The notes: a model not told the origin generated them from the letters alone. Positions 12,275-24,295 are shown, counted from the first letter of the stretch. The stretch: 64,000 bases of DNA from Mesaphorura yosii (GCA_009869945.1 WIXG01000294.1:1-64000); one strand, 5' to 3'. Program-made: numbers and translations.

Positions 12275-13230
12275 ATGAATACCTACGAACATTTGCGGAT
12301 TGAGTTTTTGCTGACGAAAACGCTAATGGAATACCAGCAAGCGAGGGATGGGGCAGTTAATGATGATGACGAAGAAATTCAGCGGAAGATGGGTATGATA
12401 AGTTCTCCATATTGAAGCAGGCCACAACCGTTGTAAACATTGTAATTAAGAGTTCTTTCTTATATGTTGTGTATTGTGTAATAGAGGAAATGAATAGAGC
12501 CAGAAAATTGGTCGATGAAATGCTGTCAAAAGCAAAGCTCAAGGAGTTGGCAATAAGCAAGGCCGAAGAATCAACCGAAAAGGTGGGATCAAGAGGTCCA
12601 GCCGGGTTGAGGCCCAGTACCACGAGAAGCCGTTCAACGTTTCGTGCAAATGAGATGTACGACTAGAATTAATAACTGCCTTTTATTATCCGATTTGACA
12701 CGAAACGTTACCGAATCCGTATTTCTAAATTTTCTTGCAGGAATCCCGCGGACGACGGGAACCAAAGAGAAATAGAAAATTTGAAGCAGATAAAGGCGCA
12801 AGTAGAAGCCATCGAAGAAAAATATGAGTTAGGGCGAGAAGTTATGAAGAAACTTATTCAATCGGGGCCTGGACTGTCTGACATCATCGAAGGCAAAGTG
12901 TTTGCGACTGATGCCAACGAAGAGATGGAAGAAGACGAAGAAGCTGTAAACTCAGAAACAATGCGATCACTCAGGTTGGACACTTGTGCTCCGTATCATC
13001 TCTCCTCATTTTGGAATTAATAATTAATTCACTCATTAATCGCGATGTGTTTTTCCAGGGTTATGAATATTCACCGTTTAAACGTCCAGAAAGCGAATTT
13101 ACTTATTCGATGCTACGCTCACCTGCCTTACTCCGTCGAGCCCCACTTTAGCAGTTCCGAAATGAAAAGGATCGGCGGGGTCATTGAAGCTGTTTTGAAC
13201 GGAACTTATGAAGTAAATCCAGACTTCTAA
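12275..13230 (+). CDS. Unrecognised coiled-coil protein
   Basis: I do not recognise this protein. Four exons, 12275-12392, 12485-12656, 12741-12974 and 13059-13230, close to 231 aa. Only the exon 2 donor at 12657 (GAGAT|GTACGA) keeps frame with exon 3; the better-looking donor at 12583 does not. Predicted features are a helical, charged N-terminal half (TKTLMEYQQARD, then EEMNRARKLVDEMLSKAKL), a Ser/Thr/Arg-rich linker, a second coiled-coil stretch (REIENLKQIKAQVEAIEEKYE), an acidic run (EEMEEDEEA) and a globular-looking C-terminus ending EVNPDF. Overall size and a KKLIQSG segment faintly recall kinetochore coiled-coil proteins such as CENP-H. That is a guess from general shape, not a homology call. 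An AATAAA lies 226 bases past the stop. Confidence 0.7.
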
Positions 13231-13821
13231 CTAATTACTAATTAAATTATATTCTGAACTCTGAAACCAAACTCTACGTCATTCCTGAATTTCTTTGTTC
13301 TGATTTCTGATTCTGCAAACACTCGCCCCTTTCTCTGGCAATTACATTTTCTGTGCCTTTATAACTTTTCTGCTCTTCTAATGTCTTGCTTGTGTTCATT
13401 AAGCGAATACTTTCCATTGGGCTTAATTGTAATTCATACTTTAATCTTTTATGCTAATAAAATTGAAATTCATGTGTTCATATCCTACAAGAATTATTGC
13501 ACGTCTTGTCGCATGCATGGTGCGTGAGCGTTCTTGCGTTGCTGGCGTGGGAGGACTTTGCCGTTTGCCCGCAATGTTTTCGATTCATAACTCAAGAATC
13601 GATTTACAAACATTCGTCCATAAAAATGCGCACTTTCACTTTTGCACGACGGTTGCCCAGTTTGTCGAGCTTTTCATTGCAGTTCCGGTGTCAGTGTCAG
13701 CCGTCAGCGTAAGTTTAGTGTGTTAATTGTAAAATTCCAGGTTCTTTACGAAAGAGTACATTAGGCATGCGTAGCTGTGAGATACTTGTATAATTCGATG
13801 TGGACAGACGCAGATTAGTTA
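13231..13821. other. Intergenic, 3' UTR of coiled-coil gene and 5' flank of WFS1
   Basis: The left part is AT-rich 3' UTR with a polyadenylation signal at 13456. The remainder should carry the WFS1 promoter and 5' UTR. No supported coding exon. Confidence 0.6.
13456..13461 (+). terminator. AATAAA polyadenylation signal
   Basis: A canonical hexamer 226 bases after the coiled-coil stop codon, in AT-rich sequence. Position and strand fit cleavage of that transcript. Confidence 0.6.
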
Positions 13822-16800
13822 ATGGCAATGGCTGGAAACATTCGAATGCTGAGTAATAACACCAATGTGCGCTCCGGCACTGTCGGCAGCAGCACTTGCG
13901 CCACAGCTCCTCCAGGGACAACTTCTTCAACTGGCACAGGACTCAAGAAGCCAAGACGGTTGTGGACTCTACATGGTAATTAAGGCCCCTCTGCATTCCC
14001 AGTGAAACGATATTTCTTCTTCATTAAGTTGTATTCTATTGCACAGATCGATCGGCTGTTAGCGTAAATCTTCTTAAGGCCAATTTGGCACAGGATGGGT
14101 GCGAGGAAGCTCAACTCAACGTTGCAAAGAAATTATTAAGTGACACGTCCGATGATTCTGCTACCGTTCTAAGTAGGTTTTTTTTGTCTAGGTTTGGCTA
14201 GAGTGAGTTAGGTTAGGTAAGAATGTAAGAATGTTGAAAATCTACATTTTTGCAGATGAAAATGCACGCCTTGCCATTTACTGGCTTATAAAATCGTCCG
14301 AACAAGGCAATGAAGAAGCGACGGAGCTTCTCAAAAACTGCTTGGAGTCTGGAAAAGGTGATGAGTCTGAAGTTAAGCAAACGCACCCAACTGTAGGCCA
14401 TAATCGTTTAATGCCTCCTTCTTCCTAGGGATAAATTGTCAAAACATCATCGATGTACAGATGTGTATCGATACGCCGCGAAATGATAAGCTAACTATTA
14501 AAGCGGCGAAACTTCTCTACGAAAAGTAAGTAGACAGTATTCATCACTTGATTATCTTGGAACATTAGCATAATTTTTTGGTCTTCACGAATTTCCAGAC
14601 TAAATAATGGAGAGGACTTCATAACCACGACGCAACTCGAGTCCAGGTTGTCTCAAATGAAAGAGTCGAGAAATGTGTCATTTTCCACACAGCAAGGACC
14701 TTCTTCAGCGACTCAGGCTCCTCATGCGTCATCAGCCTCAACAGCGTCCGCGTCCTCCAAGCCATCGAGTAATCAATTGGAGGAAGATTTTGATGAGATA
14801 AATAATTTGTTGCTGCAGCCCCACGCGTTTGAATCCTTGGACAAAAAGGAGAAGATGCAGAACATCAGAGAATTGTTGGATAGGAGACTTCAGCCACCCG
14901 GCTCCATTACGGACTCTCGGCAAGGAAATGAAAGTCCGTACAAGATCTACCGCAGACATGCCAAGCGTCATGGAATCAAACTGACTGAAGAAGACATGAC
15001 GAAGAATGCAAGTATTTATAATCTAGGTGAAATACCTCCAATCCTGTTGAGCCAGACACACAAGATATTTAGTGGACACTTTCATCTTTGGCACTTCAAA
15101 TCATATGCAACAATTTCCTTCCTTCAGTTTGTAATTCTAATTTTAATTTGGAGCAACTCGTCGATGACACCACACAATGTTATATCTGTCGGAGGGCTGA
15201 TGCTTGGAACATGGAGTACGTACAACTTGTTCGGATGGTATTGGAACGAACGGAGATTTTCTGGTGAGAGAATAACAGCAGTTAGCATAAGCATAAAATT
15301 ATTTTGTGGGTATCTTTAACTAAGATGCACACTTTCTTCCACAGGCTGGACAACATTGTACCAAACCGTTTTGAGGGAAGAAAATTGGTCAGAAGTTGAG
15401 CCGACTACACGGTTTTACACCAACAATCGGAAGCCTTATCTTTTGTCAGGTCTGCTGTGTGCTTTAACGTTCATGCTTTGTAATGCCACTGCTCAAGACA
15501 AGATTTCGCCTTACGCATGGCTGCAATTCGCTCTTGGCTCTCTTACCATTTTGGTGTTACTCTTCTCATTTAACTTCAACCGACGTCCGTCGTGGGAATT
15601 CGCAAGCCTTTTGCTACTCCAAATAATTCCAACCATCACAAGAATAGTGCGCATTCCGTTGTCTGTCTTCCTTGCTGAATATTTGGCGTATGTGCAGAAA
15701 ATTGCCTATGAATTCGTGGCGGAATGTTTTCCTGAACTGGAATCTATGCTGGGAACTCAACTTGAATATTTTAGCGTGGAAAACTTTCGAAGACTACTGC
15801 AAGTATTTTTATTCTCAAAATTGGTTCTGAATGCAGTGGGGCGCACGAAGCTCAGCCACGGAAAGACATTAAATGAAGTACTGATTTATCTTTGGATTTA
15901 TCAGTTCATCAAATGGTCCCAATTCTTAGCGGTTGGACAAAACGTACTGTTTGTGGGATGCTGCTACCTCTTGCTTGGGGTAACTCTACTGATTCTTGCA
16001 TCTCTATCCAGCGTCAATATCTGGAGATTTTTTACTGGAATTTTTATTTGCTTTGTGATAATTTCAACTTTATTGATCTCATTGAGTTTGGTATTTCCGC
16101 AAGATACGACTGGACTCACGTTCAAACTACCTCTTCTCGACGCAAGTGAAGATGCGCCAGCGTCACCACCTTTAACGTGGAAAGAATACGACTCCAACTG
16201 CCATCAGTCTGCATGGAGGCTTCAAAACTTGGGGTACACCCAACTTTCATGCCCACTAAAATACAAGGGTCACCAAGTCGAATGGAAGGGCAAAGTCACT
16301 CTGGTGCAAGTGTTGGATCATGAAAAGTCGGAGGTGACGTCGAAAGATCTGGTGTTTGAAGTCTTGCTGAATATCGAGAACGAAGAAACGACCGCAACAA
16401 CTTCCGGATCTTGGACTAACTTTATCCCCTTCGGATTGGGCCAGGATACAGAAAACTATCGTCCAACTATTTCGCTGCTAATTCCGGTCAGCAGCACTGA
16501 AGACTTCAAGCTGAAATTGATACAAGAACTTCTAAGCCTACGATCTGGCGATGAAGTCGCGTTCACTGGAAAGCTGGGGAATAATATCGGCGGAATTGTA
16601 CCAGAAATAATGGAAGTGGAAAAGCTTTGGTGTATCCGCTGTAAGACTACAGAATACGGAGAGATTGTGCTGGTCGACCGCAGTGGCAGTTATGCATTAG
16701 AAAGCATGAAGTATAGTTTAAATTATTTAGAAGAAGCTCTTGCTAACGGCACCGCTTCAGTATTGAATTATACTCAGAGCCTTTTTCATCAGATTCAAGA

Positions 16801-16846
16801 TCAGTTTAATTTGAGTGAGACCGTCTCTGCGATTGCTGATGAATGA
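13822..16846 (+). CDS. WFS1: Wolframin, ER membrane glycoprotein
   Basis: Wolframin is an ER-resident multipass protein involved in ER calcium balance and unfolded-protein signalling. Six exons, 13822-13975, 14047-14172, 14256-14357, 14429-14525, 14599-15263 and 15345-16846, close to 881 aa; human WFS1 is 890. The N-terminal cytosolic part has Sel1-like repeats (ARLAIYWLIKSSEQGNEEA and related) and a region corresponding to the EF-hand-like segment (NGEDFITTTQLESRL). A Ser/Ala-rich linker follows. From about residue 330 several hydrophobic helices alternate with short loops. The C-terminal part (WKEYDSNCH, GHQVEWKGKV, GDEVAFTGKLGN) is the lumenal OB-fold-like domain, with NGT and NYT sequons near the end. 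The start codon pair ATG-GCA-ATG gives two possible initiators two codons apart. No disruption is visible. Confidence 0.93.
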
Positions 16847-17384
16847 AAGTTGATGAGTTACTCGTAAACATAAAGCATTTCAATTTTCAGGCGTTGGCCA
16901 TTTGGTATTTTCGTTTTTTAAACTGAAGTAAACAAGGAATTAAAAGGTTCTTGGGCGGTACTCGCTGTGAATAATATATGGAATGATACTCATAACATGT
17001 GAAAATGTTACTAACCTTGTCTTCATGTGCACCTGCATGCACTAGTCTTTAATTTCTTAAGCAATTAGGTTAATGTCTGCGATACGCAATTAGCTAAGAA
17101 AAACAACCCTAACATGCAATAATTGAAAAGGCCCTATTTATAAGTATTGCACATTTAAAGCTTGGCTAGCTAGTTTTGAACATTTTGATGTACCTTTAAG
17201 CCTTTTGTCACGGTGAACAGTATTTTAGTCAGTATTCTAATCAATACATTGACTTTTGTATTTACATTCACAAGTTGTGTTCTTTTTAAGCACTTGTAAG
17301 CCTATAATTTTAGGTTTTATTTTGGAGATGTATTCATTGTATCTTTGCTGGAGATTTTAAAATTCTGATGTAAACCTTTCTTTT
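16847..17384. other. Convergent 3' region between WFS1 and the membrane-protein gene
   Basis: AT-rich, about 540 bases, probably 3' UTRs of both genes. I find no clear AATAAA on the plus strand. A further downstream exon of the minus-strand gene is possible because a donor-like site lies at its C-terminal end. Confidence 0.5.
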
Positions 17385-18853
17385 TTACTTACCGGCGTGT
17401 GGAAAAAAATTGCGATTCGGTTTCAATTTTGGGAAACGAAAAGCGGGTCTTTGGCCTTGCTCTTGTTGCTGCTGCATATAATCATTTCGCGACAAAGGTC
17501 CGGACCCAATGTTTGTTGCGTATCCGCCATTGCGATCAAACAAGAAATTGAGGAACGCTGTCATTGCATTCTTGAAAATGTTGACGAAGTCGAATATGCT
17601 GGCGGCTGGGGCGGGCGTCGGCCCTGGAGGAAGAAAAGGCGGCGGGGTTTCAGTGAACTGCTGCTGCTGCTGAGGTGGCAAGGACAATGGCTCCTGTGGG
17701 GCTCTCGGCCCAGAAAATACGGGTGGAGAACCTTGTGGAGAATTGCCGCTTGTACTCACGTTGTCATTTCTTGTCTCGAGCTCCGAGTTAAGTAAGAACT
17801 GATTGAACGAATTGGGACGAAACTGTTGCTCACTGAATTCCTCGTCTGGGAACTGGGAATTTGAGTCCAAGGAGCTTGTCTGGCGCTTGATTCTCGACGG
17901 TGCGGACCTCTTCACCTTTTTGAAGCCCTCTGAAAGCACCTGCATATTGTTGGCCAAATGCGCCCAGTTCTTGTTCTTTCTTTGCCTTCGCCTTTGGCTT
18001 CTCTTGAGTGATTGCGGTTTGTTCATACGCCTCATTTCATTTTCGTAGTACTCCGCCAGTTTTAGTGGGCTTAATGTGCTTGGACCGAGCACAGGCTTTG
18101 AGTGCAATTCTCTTGTTTTTGGAACTGCAGCCCCGTCCTCGTCGGAACGTTCCAGTGCACTTTTGTGGCCGTACGTCAGCGACGGTAATTTGTTGTAGTA
18201 CCCGTGCTCGTGATGTTGGTGACTGCTGTAAAATTCTTGCTCCTTAACCTTCTTGAAGTAAAACGCTTCAGCCACAATTATTGCAGCACCAGCCGCCATC
18301 GAACCGACTGAAACGATTGTCAACTTGAAACTTGCATCATCCCTTGTAAAAGTCAAAATTGCATTATCGTACCTGCGCAGAGCAAAGCGGCTTGAAGCAA
18401 CGTGAAATTCCCTTTCATCACGAGCAACGGAATCGACTGTCTCGTTTGGTTGATGAGAATATCGACAAATGTGAAAATGTTAAACTGCTGACTCAAATTA
18501 TCCAAGTCAGTCTTAATCGCGTTGATGCTGGTCACGATTCCTGTCTTGTTCACGCCATCGTTGATCGTTTGAACAGGATTCTTGTTGAGTAGGTTGTTGA
18601 GGTTGTTCGTGTTGAGACTGATTGATCGACTGCCGTTACTCGGAAGTGGAAGCGAGTCTGTGCGGTTCCGGGTCGGAAATTCACGTGATGCCGTTGTCCT
18701 GTCATAAATTCCGTTAATACAATGTGGTGATATCGATATTAGCCAATGAGCACAGTTCCGTTCGGCGTCTGTGTTAAGATTTATTTACCCGTAATTGCAA
18801 ATGATGAGGACTAGTGTAAGCCACGCCTTGCCGTTTCTTGCAATTAGCCCCAT
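17385..18853 (-). CDS. Unrecognised secreted or single-pass membrane protein
   Basis: I do not recognise this protein. Exons in transcript order: 18853-18789, 18698-18373 and 18307-17385, closing to 437 aa. It begins with a hydrophobic stretch (WLTLVLIICNYG) that reads as a signal peptide or anchor. An Asn/Leu-rich segment follows (NTNNLNNLLNKNP). A second hydrophobic stretch (VGSMAAGAAIIVAEAFYF) straddles the exon 2/3 junction. A His/Tyr-rich patch comes next, then a strongly basic region with possible dibasic cleavage sites (FKKVKRSAPSRIKRQ), a Pro/Gln-rich tail and a C-terminal amphipathic segment. The stop used (17385) comes right after a donor-like GTAAGT at 17392, so the true C-terminus may lie on a further exon. 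It sits downstream of and in tandem with the DHRS11-like gene. Confidence 0.65.
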
Positions 18854-19379
18854 GATGCTAACAACTCGATGCTCCGAGTTTTCCGATTTTTCAGACAGAC
18901 AGGCCGATACGGCGATAGTGGATACGTTTTCAACGCAAAACCGACATTTCCGACATTTTGATGGTGAATGAATGTTATGCCAGAGACTGAAAGATTTCGT
19001 ATCTCAGTCTCGCTGTTCCCGTGCTGGTCGTTGAGAGTGCAGAACAGTTACCGTGCGTGCTAATTTATGGAGCGCTGAGTTCTGGGTCAAGTCAATTTGT
19101 GAAATAGGTAATTGCCGGCAGTAATTAGCTGCCTGTAAGATTACAAGGTCCAAATAAGAGACTTGGTAAGATCTGTACTATTTCAAGTTATATTTTGATG
19201 TTTCAGAAAAGAAGCAAATGACGTGCAAACAGCGAGGAAATGCTACCGATCGGATTGGATTTGCAACGGAAAATATAAGACTCATGTGCCTTTTATTGCG
19301 TGCGTGCTACGCTATGTGCTAAACACTAACAATAATTAAATTGTAAATTCTAATTAAGGCGACGGTCATCAGAATTTGT
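18854..19379. other. Intergenic between tandem minus-strand genes
   Basis: About 530 bases holding the DHRS11-like 3' UTR and the promoter of the downstream membrane-protein gene. No coding exon supported. Confidence 0.55.
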
Positions 19380-20608
19380 TTACATACATCCAGTTGCGCG
19401 CAGCATAATATCGTGAACCTGCGAATTCAGAATTGTGTTTAATGATCCAAATCTTGAGCTAATTCTATTCGATTAACATGCTGGCTGCCAATGGGCATCC
19501 ATTGGCGGACCGAAGCGGTGGCACGGCACCTCACCTGTACAGTTTCCGGGGCGGATAGGACATAGACGACTGCATCGGCCACATCTTGAGTAGCCAGCAT
19601 TGGCAGCGTTGCCTTCAGCTGTTTCGACAGTTCTTCTCCATACGCTTTCTTGTGGAAGTTTGTGTCGTCAACCAGCGATGGGCTGATGGCCTAAAGAAAG
19701 TCGACGTTCAGTAACTTCGGCTTCGCATTAAGCTTTCACCATTCCACCCCAAAATTCTTACCGTGACACGAATCCTGGAGTTCCTCTGCACGAGTTCTTG
19801 CCGAAGTCCCTCAGTTATTGCCGTCACGCAGTATTTTGTCGCGCCGTACGCGTGCGTTTTGTCCAGTTGTTTCACGTAATGTCCGAGCATGCTGAGTTGA
19901 GAATATTAGGCGTTGATGTAATGTAAGACACAGTGGTCACGGAGGCATTAACAGCTTAGTTTAGTAACTCGCCTGTTGATGTGTATTATGTGACCGTCGT
20001 CCACACCGCGGTCCATCATTGATTTAAGGACACGATTGTCGCAAGCAATCACTGCCAGCACATTAATGTCCAGCATCGCCTTCATGTTTTCCACGGAACA
20101 GCCTGAAACGGGTGGACAGGAGCACAATTCAGAATACAAAGTTGTACAAGTACGCCGATCCAATGTCAGTGTCAGCCAACTTGATCAGCGTTTCTCACCA
20201 ATGATGCTGTCGCCACTGCTGAAGCCGGCGTTATTGATGCAAATATCCACTCCTCCGTGATTCTTCTCTATATACCGAAACATCAAGTCTATTTCCTCCT
20301 CCTTCGTCAAGTCACATTGAAACGGGTGGATTGTTCCTGCGTATCCAGCTTTGGCGCACTGGTCAGCGAGAGCCTGTGATCATGATCAGAGTGGTTACTA
20401 GATTTCCTACACGGTGAATTTTACACGATTTAGTATTGAAACAGAAACCTACCTCAATTCGAGCCTTATTCCGACCACACCCAACGACATTTACGTTGTT
20501 CTGCACCAAATTCTTGCAGATAGCCGAGCCAATTCCGTAGCTGGCGCCGGTGACAAGCGCCAAACGACCTTCCCACCTTGAAATGCCTGACGGAGCCATT
20601 TTTGACAT
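19380..20608 (-). CDS. Short-chain dehydrogenase/reductase, DHRS11-like
   Basis: Classical SDR that reduces or oxidises carbonyl/hydroxyl substrates with NADP(H). DHRS11 family members act on steroids and other ketones, and arthropod relatives include farnesol dehydrogenases, so the substrate here is open. Exons in transcript order: 20608-20453, 20373-20199, 20102-19973, 19891-19762, 19690-19535 and 19418-19380. They close to 261 aa, like human DHRS11 (260). Visible motifs are the cofactor loop TGASYGIG (residues 20-27), CGRNKAR for NADP preference, the CINNAG structural motif, and the catalytic Ser (INSM), Tyr and Lys (YGATK). ISPSLVDD takes the place of the PG motif. The third intron uses a GC donor (AACAG|GCGAGT). 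The only nearby GT would shift the frame and destroy the homology. Confidence 0.93.
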
Positions 20609-21363
20609 TTGCTTGGTTTCTGATTATTGGTTTATTTCACAGCAAATATACTCGCCACGAGTAGAATGTGGCTTATTCTTCTTTTGCCCAGGCTTTTCTG
20701 CTCTGTTAATGGTATTCAACTTAAATTGCATGCACCACCTGCTATAATAAAACGGGCCGGCCAGGCCCAGTTTTCTTTTCAAATGTTAAATGTTTTGTTG
20801 TTTACTGCATTACTACTATTGTTTAACGGTTGTGGTTCACATTTCGCATAAATATGCATATTATAGTCGTTGCTCGTTCGCATCATTAGCACAGTGGAAT
20901 AATTCTTCCATTCTTCTGCTAGCAGAGATTAAACGAATTTAATCTTTTGGCGCAGTCCAGGCGTCCAGGTTGCGGTTGCATGCGGGCTTAAAATAAATGA
21001 AATATGAAGTGCACTCTGCATTGGTCTGTTGGTCAGCTATTCATTCATAAAGTTGGCTACAACTGTCGTTAATTAAATTTTTCTCCATTGCAAGACTCAT
21101 ATAAATCAAATGGAGAGCTACATATAATCTTTGTTGCTTTTGTTTGGAAGCATGCGAGCCCGAATTGCGGGAAATTCTCTGACAGTTGACGAGGCTGATG
21201 ATCACAATATCACCGATATACGGACCCACTCTTTCCTATCATGAACTCGACGAAATTCCAAGCCCAAATAAGTTAATTGTGGAGTAAAGTAAAAGGAGAG
21301 CAACAGGAACTGTGCACCTAGTATAAGTTAAGTTTGTTGTATGGTGAGTCTTGATTAAAGACA
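20609..21363. other. Divergent intergenic region, SDR / ANKRD16
   Basis: About 755 bases between two start codons pointing outward, presumably a shared or back-to-back promoter. No coding exon supported. Confidence 0.55.
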
Positions 21364-22826
21364 ATGGCTTCAAAGACGAACTCGGCAAAGCTGGTTGAAA
21401 ACATCATGCACGCAATTCAGTGCAGCAATTTGGATAAGGTTAAGGAATTCTTGCCAGCAGACGCTGCATCAGATTTGGCAATCAATTGCTTGCGTTTACC
21501 AAAGTCTGGAGATTCTTTGTTGCATATCGCTGCACGTACACCAAACGGCCATGGAATCTTAAGGTAACATTTCATTTACTTTCATGAGACGAGATCAATT
21601 CAGCGTATGCGTGTCTTTCTTTAGATATTTAATTGAGGATCAGAATGGAAACCTCGAGTTGGCAAACTCAGACGGCAAGACTCCGTTACATGAAGCCGCA
21701 CAATTCAACCACCTGGATTCTGTCCAATTGCTGCTTGAGCACGGTAAAAGTTTAATCTGAATCATTATTGCGAGTTTTGTGTGCAACATTTCATGAATTC
21801 CAGGAGCCAACGTGAACGCTCTAAAACGAGCGGACTGGACTCCACTGATGCTGGCATGCACGAAAATAGATTCGCTAGAAGTGATTTCTTTACTTCTCGC
21901 ACACAAGTCAGACGTATTCTTTGCAAATAAGGACGGCTGGAATTGTTTCCACATTGCATGTAGAGAAGGGAATGTCGACATTATTCAGAAACTGATAAGC
22001 CATGTCCGGGAGTATTGTAGTCAGGAACGGACAACCGAATTCTTGTTCTCGAAGAGTAAAAACGGGAGAAATGCTTTGCATACGGCTGGTAAGGACTCTT
22101 TGAGATGAGATTGTAGCTAGACGTGCAATTTGTAATTTGGAATGCTTGAATTTCCAGTAATGCATGGACATCACGAAGCTTGCAAGATACTGCTAGCTCA
22201 TGCTAAATTCATTGGCATGGACCAAGTTGGCGTGATAAACGAGACAGACAAATGCGGGTCAACTCCAGTGATGGAAGCCTGTCGTTTCGGTCAAGCAGAT
22301 ATACTTCGACTGCTACACGAGCATCGAGGAATTGTCAGCCCAAAGATTACAAACGTGAATGGCATGAATTGCCTTCATATCGCTGCAGAAGCTGGTCAAA
22401 TGAGCATCATTTTGCTGCTGAAAACTGCGTATAACTTCGACATTGACTCTCAAAACCAATCAAATGGATTGACGGCACTTCATTATGCAAGCAGGGTAAG
22501 ATAAGGTGTCGAACCGTCTCCCACGGCAGTATCCACTTTATTCATTTTGTGTTTGCCTTTTCATTAGGAAAACCAAACTGAAGCAATTCAGCTTCTGCTC
22601 GAATTAGGAGCGAATGCCAACCTAGCCGATTACAAAGGATGGACTTGTAAGAAATCGTGAAAGCAACATGATTGGATTATTTGCTTTGCTTTACTGTATA
22701 AAAACACGCAACTCATCGAATTCTACTTGCTTAGGTCTGGATATGAGTAAACATCTGAAGAAGGCACAAGCGTACGAGATTTTGCTAAATTTTCAAGAAA
22801 ATCAGACTGCAAATATTTCAACTTAG
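21364..22826 (+). CDS. ANKRD16: Ankyrin repeat domain protein 16
   Basis: Ankyrin-repeat protein. In mouse, ANKRD16 binds alanyl-tRNA synthetase and takes up misactivated serine on lysine side chains, limiting mistranslation. Six exons, 21364-21563, 21625-21743, 21804-22088, 22158-22495, 22568-22646 and 22735-22826, close to 370 aa (human 361). About nine ankyrin units run through the protein. The match to ANKRD16, rather than to ankyrin repeats in general, rests on unusual spacing and words such as KRADWTPLMLACTK and NKDGWNCFHIACREGNVDII. The acceptor lysines known in mouse cannot be assigned with certainty here. The stop codon is 14 bases from the stop of the convergent sphingomyelin synthase, so its 3' UTR must run into that gene. 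Confidence 0.9.
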
Positions 22827-22840
22827 CAAACAATTGAGAG

Positions 22841-24295
22841 CTATCGAAATTCGATGAAATCGTCATCATCACTCCACGGAAGTGCGTACTGCTTTGGAAG
22901 CACTCCTTTCACATTTCCTTCCAGCCACTGAAAAATGGGATACCACCACACGCGGCTTAAGAGATTAGCCTCGCTTGAAACCTGTGATAAAAGATACGTG
23001 ATATGAGAAATTAATACATATTGTTGATTAAAATACTAAAAACCATGGAAAACTAATTAAAGAACTGTGAGCGTACTTTGAGTTCTTGCCAATTTGCCAT
23101 GGTGTGATAAATCCAAAACATCCGCGTCGTAAAAAAGTACGCGACAGCGATGTCAATGGAGTAATGCCCTCGCGATAAGAGTATAAGAATTATTCCAGCA
23201 GTGCTCATGCACCAGAAAAACCAATGAAGGACCACCCATTTCCAGGAGGTTTTGGGGGAATCTGTGCAAAAACAAAAAATCAACGTCCTTGGCTCGCACA
23301 CGCAAATTTAGTTGGCATTGGCCTTACATTCTTGAACGAAAAGAAACACGAGGACCAGTGTAATCGTGTGCCCGGAGTACATGTAGTCGCCGCAGTAGAT
23401 GTGACGGCCGTTGATGGACAGGCCGAACCCTGCCAATACATTCAGGGCTCTCCACAGCACATTGACCACACTCGAATCATTTAACTTTGGGGAACATTCG
23501 TACGTTGGGGAGGCAGTGGGGAAAACGGTCATGTACATTGTGAAAATTCGAATGAAATACAAACATGTAACTAGAAAAAGGCACCTTCTGAAGACAATCC
23601 ATCTGGAAATGAGAGACGAATCACGAGGTCATAAATCTGTTAAGTAAGCAGTTGTGTTTCTTTGGCTTACCGATATCGGTGTAGCAGAATTAATAAAATT
23701 CCAGCAATGAATGAGACTATGATAATTATTTCAGCGGCATAGAGAGCTTCGTCCACCGGGTTAAAAAGATCTAGTATGACGTCAGGTAGTGGGATTCTTG
23801 TGTCTGGCTGACGTTGGTGCGTTAAAACTAAGGAAATTGTGTTCAAGTACAGAGTCAGCACTCCAGCCACAAGCAGCGCGGCCGATTTCCATATTTCTTT
23901 CGGGAATCCGGCGTAAGGATCCTCTCCATCTGCGAGATCCTGAAGTACGATGTCTAAGTTCTCCGCCTGAAGAGAAAATCTTGTCTGCATAAGCTCGTGC
24001 TTGGTTCTTGTGAATTATGTAGTAAACTTACGTCCAACAGCGGCTTCTTCTCGTCCGTCATTCCCGGCCCGTCCTCCATTTCTGACAGCGAATGCAAGCT
24101 CGTGTGTACGCTCGACACATGAAATTCATCCTCCTTCGGAGCAGTCCCCAGCCGTGTTACTCGTTTTAACCAGTTTAACGTTGCCTTTAGCCTTCCAGTT
24201 AAGTCTACTGTCAATTTATTCTGTTTCTTTGTTGGAAGACTTGAGTTGCTTCCATGTTGGGATGAACCTTTTGACCTCTTCCCTTTGTCACTCAT
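22841..24295 (-). CDS. Sphingomyelin synthase, copy A
   Basis: Phosphatidylcholine:ceramide cholinephosphotransferase family (PAP2_C fold): it moves a phospho-headgroup onto ceramide in Golgi or plasma membrane. Exons in transcript order: 24295-24032, 23966-23672 (within one base), 23602-23328, 23261-23077 and 22981-22841. They close to 386 aa. There is no SAM domain; the N-terminus is a basic Lys/Ser-rich cytosolic segment. Six hydrophobic helices are expected. The D3 motif CGDYMYSGHT gives His265 and the D4 motif HYSID gives His311 and Asp315, the complete catalytic triad. The tail is acidic (WSDDDDFIEF). Substrate choice (choline versus ethanolamine headgroup) cannot be read from the sequence. 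Tandem with copy B, 2.3 kb upstream. Confidence 0.93.

Noticed and set aside
12275..13230. CENP-H assignment for the coiled-coil gene
   Set aside because: Only size, coiled-coil nature and one short word agree. Left as unrecognised.
23777..23784. TGACGTCA word
   Set aside because: It lies inside a sphingomyelin synthase coding exon and is expected by chance at this frequency; no promoter context.
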